Shown here: positions 59,383 to 64,000 of the stretch, piece after piece
Position numbering within the stretch: the stretch's first letter is position 1
Layout: every line of letters starts with the position of its first letter
Assembly (NCBI RefSeq): GCF_900107375.1
Contig: NZ_FNPT01000006.1
Span: 248,001-312,000 of the forward strand
Source: Lysobacter sp. yr284
GTDB taxonomy: Bacteria; Pseudomonadota; Gammaproteobacteria; Xanthomonadales; Xanthomonadaceae
Length of the DNA stretch: 64,000 bases
Direction: 5' to 3'
Notes under the pieces: generated by a model
Database searches by the model: none
What the model saw: the letters and a program-made list of their open reading frames with translations, nothing else
What the model was told of the DNA's origin: nothing
Program-made: the position numbers and the translations under genes

Positions 59383-60183
59383 TCAGTGCACGCGCGCGCC
59401 GGCGCTCAACACCTCGCCCAGGCCGGCGCGGTCGCGCAGGCGGATCTCGCGGCCGGCCACCTCGATCAAGCCGCGCGCCTGCAGCCGCGACAGCGAGCGG
59501 GCCACCGTTTCCAGGGTCAACGCGAGGAAATTGCCGAGTTCGGCGCGGGTCATGCGCAGCTGCAGGCATTCGCCGCTGAAGCCCAGCGCGTGCAGGCGCG
59601 CGGCCAGGTCGAACAGGAAGGTCACCACGCGCTGGTCGGCGCCGAGCGTGCCCAGCGCCAGCATCCAGTTCCAGTCGCGGCGGATCTCCTGCGCCAGCAG
59701 CGCGGTGATGCGCTCCTGGAACTGCGGGTGTTGGTTGCGCAGTCGCGCGAACGGGACTTCCCACAGCTCGCCGGTGTCCAGCGCGACCGCGTCGCAGGCG
59801 TAGGCGTTCATGTCCAGCGCGTCCAGGCCGAGCAGGTCGCCGCGCATGCGGAAGCCGGTGATCTTCTCGCGTCCGTCTTCGCTGACCAGCGCGGTCTTGA
59901 AGAAGCCGGCGTGGACCAAGTACAGCGCGGTGCGCGGCTGGCCGGCGCGGAACACGTGTTGCTTGGCGCGCACCCGGCGGCGCTGCAGCGGCAGGCCCAG
60001 GCGCGGCAGTTCGCGCTGCAGCCACAGTTCCAGCCCGGCGTCGCTGGCCGGCGCGCCGGCGGCGAATGCGGCTGCGTCGGCATGGGTAGAGCGGGCTTCG
60101 ACAGCGTGCGCTTCGAGGACGCCCGCTTCGAGGACGTCGCCAGCGAGATAGGCATCGGCGAGAACGTTGCGATCGAGCAGCAT
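59383..60183 (-). CDS. Crp/Fnr-family regulator lacking FNR iron-sulfur cysteines
   Basis: 266 residues. Cyclic-nucleotide-binding-like effector domain at about 60-180 (KQHVFRAGQPRTALYLVHAG, REKITGFRMRGDLLGLDALD) and C-terminal HTH RAELGNFLALTLETVARSLS, where the recognition helix E-T-V-A-R matches FNR's E-x-x-S-R except Ala for Ser. No Cys before the effector domain, and the position of FNR Cys122 is Trp (ELWEVPF), so a [4Fe-4S] oxygen sensor is not expected. It resembles FixK rather than FNR. A FNR-type site (60302) lies in its own promoter, with a minus-strand TACAAA -10-like sequence at about 60273-60279, so it may control itself and the divergent gene. Confidence 0.86.
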   Translation of the reverse strand: MLLDRNVLADAYLAGDVLEAGVLEAHAVEARSTHADAAAFAAGAPASDAGLELWLQRELPRLGLPLQRRRVRAKQHVFRAGQPRTALYLVHAGFFKTALVSEDGREKITGFRMRGDLLGLDALDMNAYACDAVALDTGELWEVPFARLRNQHPQFQERITALLAQEIRRDWNWMLALGTLGADQRVVTFLFDLAARLHALGFSGECLQLRMTRAELGNFLALTLETVARSLSRLQARGLIEVAGREIRLRDRAGLGEVLSAGARVH

Positions 60184-60301
60184 GGCGGCGGTTCCGGTTC
60201 GGCGTGTGGGCTGCGCACAGGCTAGGCGCGCGGGCCCGCGCGGCGATGGGGAGGCGGTAACCGGCGGTAACGGTTTGTAACGCCCGCGGCGGCGCGCGAA
60301 G

Positions 60302-60315
60302 TTGATCCCGATCAA
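60302..60315. promoter_or_regulatory. FNR-type site in the divergent crp/fnr - RNR-like promoter region
   Basis: TTGATCCCGATCAA, both half-sites exact. It lies 119 bases from the regulator start (minus) and 72 bases from the RNR-like start (plus), so can serve both promoters. A class II distance (-41.5) would put a start site near 60350 for the plus gene. Confidence 0.85.
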
Positions 60316-60386
60316 GCATCCGCCGCGCACGGCGGGCACAGTGACGGCGAGCGGGCGCGTCCCGCGCTCGCCGGACCCGCCTTGCC

Positions 60387-61229
60387 GTGACCCGTCTGAC
60401 CCGATTCACCGATCCGCACGCCGTCGACCTGTGGGACACCCGGTTCCGCTGGCGCAGCGGCGAGCGCCTGCGCGACCGCACCGTCGACGCCACCTGGCAG
60501 CGGGTGGCGGCGGCGCTGGTCGCGGTCGGCGGCGACAGCGGTTACTGGTGCAGCCGCTACGTCGCCGCGTTCGGCGCTTGGCAGGTGCTGCCCGATCCGC
60601 GCCTGCTGCGCCGCGCCGGCACCGAGCGCGCGGTGCCGGCGCTGCGCACGCCGCGCGCCGCGCTCAACGCCGGCGCGTTCGTGCTCGACGCCGGCGGCGA
60701 GCGCGCGCGTTTCGACCACGACCGCTTCGCCATCGCCGCGGCGTTGGCGGTGCGCATGCTCGACGATGCGGCGGTGGCGTTCGGCGCCGAGCGCGGGCGC
60801 CTGCGCCTGGAAGTGGGGGTGATCGGGCTGGCCGATGCGCTGGCGCGGATGGGCGTGGATTACCTGGACGCGGCCGCGCCGGCGCAGGCGCAGGCGATCG
60901 CCCGTTCGTTGGCGCTGGGCTGCCTGCAGGGCGCGGGACGGCTGTCGCGCGAGCGCGGCGCGCGCGCGGGCGGCCCGGACCTGGCCGCGGCGTGGTCCGC
61001 ACGCGAGACCCCTGCGGCGCTGGCCGAAGCGCTGTCGGCCAATCGCCGCCACGCCCGCCTGACCCGGGTGCGCCCGCAACCAGCGTTGGCGCGGCTGGCC
61101 AACGGCGCCAGCGACGGGATCGAGCCGGCGCGCCACGCGAGCCCGTCCGGCCCGCTGCGCGCGGCGCGGGCGCGGATCGCCGCGGCGATGCAGGGGTGGA
61201 TCGATGCGCCGGTGCGGACCCGGTCGTAA
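60387..61229 (+). CDS. Truncated ribonucleotide-reductase-like protein
   Basis: 280 residues from a GTG start. The N-terminus reads TDPHAVDLWDTRFRWRSGER, TVDATWQRVAAALVAVGG, closely like the start of class I/II ribonucleotide reductase large subunits ('xxWD.kYR...ID.TwqRVA.al'). Middle and end match other RNR segments: RFAIAAALAVRMLDDAAVAF and LEVGVIGLADALARMGVDY ('FA....AVRfLDd', 'GlGvmGlaDaL.rlGi.Y'). The roughly 300-400 central residues that carry the catalytic Cys triad and substrate site are missing, so it cannot be an active reductase. It has its own FNR-type site and is likely low-oxygen-induced. Role unknown; possible regulator or relic. Confidence 0.72.
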   Translation: MTRLTRFTDPHAVDLWDTRFRWRSGERLRDRTVDATWQRVAAALVAVGGDSGYWCSRYVAAFGAWQVLPDPRLLRRAGTERAVPALRTPRAALNAGAFVLDAGGERARFDHDRFAIAAALAVRMLDDAAVAFGAERGRLRLEVGVIGLADALARMGVDYLDAAAPAQAQAIARSLALGCLQGAGRLSRERGARAGGPDLAAAWSARETPAALAEALSANRRHARLTRVRPQPALARLANGASDGIEPARHASPSGPLRAARARIAAAMQGWIDAPVRTRS

Positions 61230-61352
61230 GCGATGGCGTCGTGCGCTGTGCAGGGGCGGGGCGGGCTGCGGTTGTGGCGGGGCGCGCGCGGCGAAGCCGT
61301 TGGAGCGTCGTGGGGTTGCGCTTGGGCTGGCGGCGGTTGCGTCGTGGTTGCG

Positions 61353-61445
61353 GTGGCGCGGTCGCGGCTTGCGCCGCTCCTACAAGGGCCAGCGACGGGT
61401 TCGTGAGCGCCCTGTAGGAGCGGCGCAAGCCGCGACCGCGCCACG
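61353..61445. repeat. REP/REPIN-type inverted repeat
   Basis: Two arms of about 35 bases (GTGGCGCGGTCGCGGCTTGC... and its complement ...GCAAGCCGCGACCGCGCCAC) face each other across about 20 bases, with one mismatch/indel in CTACAAGGG versus CCCTGTAG. The core GTAGGAGCGGCGCAAGCCGC is the classic REP type of Pseudomonas and Xanthomonadaceae. It sits in the spacer between the RNR-like gene and the universal stress gene and may form a hairpin in the message. Confidence 0.85.
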
Positions 61446-61523
61446 ACGCTTACGACGAAACCCTCGCTGCGTCGTTGAAGCCAAACCTGGGCCGCCGCAG
61501 GCGGGCCAGCCACCGAACCCGCA

Positions 61524-62360
61524 TCAGTGGCCGAAGAACACCGGCAGCCGCGCCGACAGCAGCAGCTCGCGGGTCACGCCGCCCAGCACCCATTCGCGCA
61601 GGCGCGAGTGGCCGTAGCCGCCGGCCACCAGCAGTTGCACGCCGCTGCGTTCGGCGTAGTCGAGCAGCACTTCGGCGACGCTGTGCTCGCCCGCGCGCAG
61701 GTTGACCAGGTCGGTGGGGATGCTGTGGCGGACCAGGTGGGCGACCATGCGCCGGGCCGAGTCCAGCGCCGGGTCGTCGTCGCCGCGGCCGATCACCACC
61801 AGTTCCACCAGGCCGGCGTCGGCCAGCAGCGGCAGTGCGTCGTGCACGGCGCGCGCGGTCGGCCGCGTGGGTTGCCAGGCCACCATCGCCCGCCGCAGCG
61901 GCAGGGTCGGGCCGCTGGCGGGCGGCACCACCAGCACCGGGCGGCCGGACTCGAGCAGCAGGGCGGTGAACCACGCGTGCAACGCAGCCGCGCCGTCGGC
62001 GCGGCCGCCGCTGCCGGCGAGCAGGCACAGGTCGGCGTCGAAGGCTTCGCGCGCCACCGTGTGCGGCGCGTCGGCGTACATCGCCTCGACCGCGCGCGCG
62101 TCCCAGCACACGGTTTCGTCGTCCAGGCGCGCCTTGAGGTCGGCCAGGCGCTGCTGGCCGCGCTCGCGCAGCGCTTCGTACACGCCGCCGCCGGTCGGGT
62201 CCGGGACCATGTCCCAGGCATGGCTGATCGGCACCGGCAGGTCGACGCTCTCCAGCACCGACAGGCGCGCGCTGTGGCGCGCGGCGAGTTTCACCGCCAG
62301 CCGCAGCGCGTCGGCGTCGCCGGCGTCGCCGGTCATCGGGATCATCAGGTCCTTGTACAT
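61524..62360 (-). CDS. Universal stress protein, two-domain
   Basis: 278 residues made of two UspA domains. First begins MYKDLMIPMTGDAGDADALR with ARHSARLSVLESVDLPVPIS; second begins RRAMVAWQPTRPTARAVHDA and ends LLVAGGYGHSRLREWVLGGV, TRELLLSARLPVFFGH. The G-x2-G-x9-G-(S/T) ATP-binding pattern is visible in the second domain (GGYGHSRLREWVLGGVT). Tandem Usp proteins are commonly induced under low oxygen by ANR/DNR. A FNR-type site lies 147 bases upstream (62507). It stands between the RNR-like gene and the cydPA genes. Confidence 0.9.
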   Translation of the reverse strand: MYKDLMIPMTGDAGDADALRLAVKLAARHSARLSVLESVDLPVPISHAWDMVPDPTGGGVYEALRERGQQRLADLKARLDDETVCWDARAVEAMYADAPHTVAREAFDADLCLLAGSGGRADGAAALHAWFTALLLESGRPVLVVPPASGPTLPLRRAMVAWQPTRPTARAVHDALPLLADAGLVELVVIGRGDDDPALDSARRMVAHLVRHSIPTDLVNLRAGEHSVAEVLLDYAERSGVQLLVAGGYGHSRLREWVLGGVTRELLLSARLPVFFGH

Positions 62361-62506
62361 GTGCGTTCTCCGCGGCCGGATCGGCTCCGGCCCGTATGCC
62401 GCCTGTCCGCCGCGCGCCGGCCCGCGTCGCGCGGGTTCGGGTCGTGCCGGTCCCGGCGCGTGACCGCCGCCGCCCGCCCATTAGCGCCGGCCGGGCGCGC
62501 GCGGCG

Positions 62507-62520
62507 TTGATCCGGATCAA
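62507..62520. promoter_or_regulatory. FNR-type site upstream of the universal stress gene
   Basis: TTGATCCGGATCAA, an exact palindromic match to the FNR/ANR consensus. Located 147 bases before the universal stress protein start (minus strand) and 187 before cydP (plus). Same sequence as the site at 56482. Confidence 0.84.
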
Positions 62521-62625
62521 GCCGCGGCGGTGACCGGCGGCGGCGTTCGCCGCGCGCGGGCGCGAACGCGGTCGCAAACGCGACGGGCGCGGCGGTCGGG
62601 CCGCGGCGACCGATCGGCTGGCGGC

Positions 62626-62639
62626 TTGACCTGGATCAA
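62626..62639 (+). promoter_or_regulatory. FNR-type site upstream of cydPA
   Basis: TTGACCTGGATCAA, one mismatch in the left half of TTGAT-N4-ATCAA. It lies 54 bases before the cydP start. At the class II spacing the transcription start would be near 62674, and TCGAAT at 62662-62667 fits the -10, so low-oxygen activation of the cyd genes is likely. Confidence 0.84.
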
Positions 62640-62693
62640 CACGCCACCGGCTGCGTTCGCGTCGAATGCTCGCAGATTCCCCGGGAGCCGGCC

Positions 62694-62900
62694 GTGAAAA
62701 ATCCGCAAGCGCAGGACGATGAACGCGGCGCCGCCGCGTCGCCGCCGCGCTGGCGCGCGGCGTTGCTGCGCCGCATCGCGCTGACCATCGCCGCCAAGCT
62801 GGCGTTGCTGACCGCGCTGTACCTGCTGTTCTTCTCGCCCTCGCACCGCCCGCCCATCGATGCCGGCGCGATCGACCGGCTCCTCCTGCAAGCAAGGTGA
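62694..62900 (+). CDS. cydP: Small subunit-like protein CydP of cytochrome bd oxidase
   Basis: 68 residues from a GTG start with GGGAG upstream. One transmembrane helix ([19 protein letters not shown], about residues 29-47) preceded by a positive patch (RWRAALLRR) and followed by a short periplasmic tail ending LLLQAR. Size, topology and position directly before cydA match the 'putative small subunit CydP' found with bd-type oxidases of gammaproteobacteria. It ends 5 bases before cydA, so the two are co-transcribed from the FNR-type promoter. Confidence 0.8.
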   Translation: MKNPQAQDDERGAAASPPRWRAALLRRIALTIAAKLALLTALYLLFFSPSHRPPIDAGAIDRLLLQAR

Positions 62901-62905
62901 ACCCC

Positions 62906-64000
62906 ATGCCGGACCTGTACGTCGTCGATCTGTCGCGCCTGCAATTCGCGCTGACAGCCCTCTACCACTTCCTGTTCGTGCCGCTGACCATCGGCCTGGC
63001 GCTGATCATGGCGATCATGGAAAGCGTCTACGTGATGAGCGGGCGCGCGATCTGGAAGCAGATGACCCGGTTCTGGGGCGTGCTGTTCGGAATCAACTTC
63101 GCCATGGGCGTGGCCACCGGCATCACCATGGAATTCCAGTTCGGCACCAACTGGGCCTACTACTCGCACTACGTCGGCGACATCTTCGGCGCGCCGCTGG
63201 CGATCGAGGGGCTGATGGCGTTCTTCCTGGAGAGCACCTTCGTCGGCCTGTTCTTCTTCGGCTGGGAACGGCTGAGCAAGCTGCAGCACCTCACCGTGAC
63301 CTGGCTGACCGCGCTGGGCGCGAACCTGTCGGCGCTGTGGATCCTGATCGCCAACGGCTGGATGCAGAACCCGGTCGGCGCGCAATTCAACTTCCACACC
63401 ATGCGCATGGAGATCACCGACTTCGCCGCGGTGGTGTTCAACCCGGTCGCGCAGGCCAAGTTCGTCCACACCGTCAGCGCCGGCTACGTCACCGGCGCGA
63501 TGTTCGTGCTGTCGATCAGCGCCTGGTACCTGCTGCGCGGGCGCAACGTCGAGATCGCCAAGCGCTCGATGGTGGTGGCGGCCAGCTTCGGCCTGGCCTC
63601 GGCGCTGTCGGTGGCGGTGCTCGGCGACGAGAGCGGCTACACCGCTTCGGAAAACCAGAAGATGAAGGTCGCCGCGATCGAGGCCGAATGGCGCACCCAT
63701 CCGGCGCCGGCCGCGTTCACCGCGTTCGGCATCCCCGACATGGAAAAGCGCGAGACCGCGCACGCCGTCCGCATTCCCTGGGCGCTGGGCCTGATCGCCA
63801 CGCGTTCGCTCGACGGCGAAGTCGCCGGCATCCACGACCTGGTCGCGGAGAACCGCGAGCGCATCCGCCGCGGCATCGGCGCCTACCAGGCGCTGCGCGA
63901 ACTGCGCGCCGACCGCGACGACGCCGACAAGCAGGCCGCGTTCATGGCCCTGCGCGAGGACCTCGGTTTCGGCCTGCTGACCCTGCGCTACACCGCCGAC
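62906..64000 (+). CDS. cydA: Cytochrome bd ubiquinol oxidase subunit I (3' partial)
   Basis: 365 residues are present and the frame runs off the window end; the full protein is about 520. It is the quinol-oxidising subunit of the high-affinity bd oxidase. Seen: heme ligand His21 in [15 protein letters not shown]; the conserved [20 protein letters not shown]; the second heme-ligand His in [14 protein letters not shown]; and the quinol loop starting with [18 protein letters not shown] and [18 protein letters not shown], long version as in E. coli CydA. It starts 5 bases after cydP and is preceded by a FNR-type site, consistent with induction when oxygen is scarce. cydB is expected beyond the edge. 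Confidence 0.95.
   Translation, partial: MPDLYVVDLSRLQFALTALYHFLFVPLTIGLALIMAIMESVYVMSGRAIWKQMTRFWGVLFGINFAMGVATGITMEFQFGTNWAYYSHYVGDIFGAPLAIEGLMAFFLESTFVGLFFFGWERLSKLQHLTVTWLTALGANLSALWILIANGWMQNPVGAQFNFHTMRMEITDFAAVVFNPVAQAKFVHTVSAGYVTGAMFVLSISAWYLLRGRNVEIAKRSMVVAASFGLASALSVAVLGDESGYTASENQKMKVAAIEAEWRTHPAPAAFTAFGIPDMEKRETAHAVRIPWALGLIATRSLDGEVAGIHDLVAENRERIRRGIGAYQALRELRADRDDADKQAAFMALREDLGFGLLTLRYTAD

Overview
The window is one contiguous piece of a very GC-rich, gene-dense gammaproteobacterial chromosome, most likely a Lysobacter or close Xanthomonadaceae relative. Pointers are the base composition, two TonB-dependent receptors each paired with a FecI/FecR system, an effector ending in what looks like the Xanthomonadaceae type IV secretion signal domain (XVIPCD), REP-like 'GTAGGAGCGGC...' inverted repeats, and protein types common in that family. 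The genus is inferred from these features only. No rRNA, tRNA, CRISPR array, insertion sequence or prophage was recognised.

Layout. 0-4 kb: end of a CzcA-type heavy-metal RND pump, its TolC-like outer-membrane partner and a small lipoprotein. 4.4-7.1 kb: PstS/DING-like periplasmic binding protein and, convergent, an MFS transporter. 7.5-9.5 kb: a lipoprotein overlapping a lipase with a C-terminal XVIPCD-like domain, read as an immunity/effector pair of the bacteria-killing X-T4SS. 9.7-12.9 kb: YoaE-like TerC/CBS membrane protein, a small exported protein, a PsrA-like TetR regulator. 13.1-20.5 kb: ECF sigma factor, FecR, TonB-dependent receptor and two secreted proteins. 20.5-22.5 kb: two tandem paralogous membrane-anchored proteins of unknown role. 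22.9-25.5 kb: two roadblock/LC7 proteins, a winged-helix-like protein and a Ras-like GTPase, resembling a Streptomyces conservon without its kinase. 25.7-28.4 kb: delta-60 repeat protein and a DUF2268-like metalloprotease.

28.5-36.8 kb, all on the minus strand: ECF sigma (under a Fur box), FecR, TonB-dependent receptor, a hemophilin/TbpB-barrel-like secreted protein, a Slam-like outer-membrane translocator and a dedicated TonB. This reads as a complete iron-regulated hemophore secretion and uptake locus. 36.9-38.6 kb: small hypothetical, thioredoxin-reductase-like flavoprotein and its overlapping Rrf2 regulator. 39-49.6 kb: giant DUF11-repeat protein with seven nearly identical 357-bp repeats, whose OmpA-like C-terminus is put out of frame by a 41-bp tandem duplication, followed by a 1264-residue outer-membrane beta-barrel. 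50-56 kb: M16 protease, MetC/PatB-type lyase, small Cys-rich exported protein, ribbon-helix-helix regulator, small outer-membrane barrel.

56.5-64 kb is an oxygen-response district. Four TTGAT-N4-ATCAA type (FNR/ANR) sites precede a response regulator/hybrid kinase pair, a Crp/Fnr regulator that lacks the FNR iron-sulfur cysteines, a truncated ribonucleotide-reductase-like protein, a universal stress protein, and cydP-cydA (cytochrome bd oxidase; cydA runs off the window). The shared sites suggest these genes form one low-oxygen regulon.
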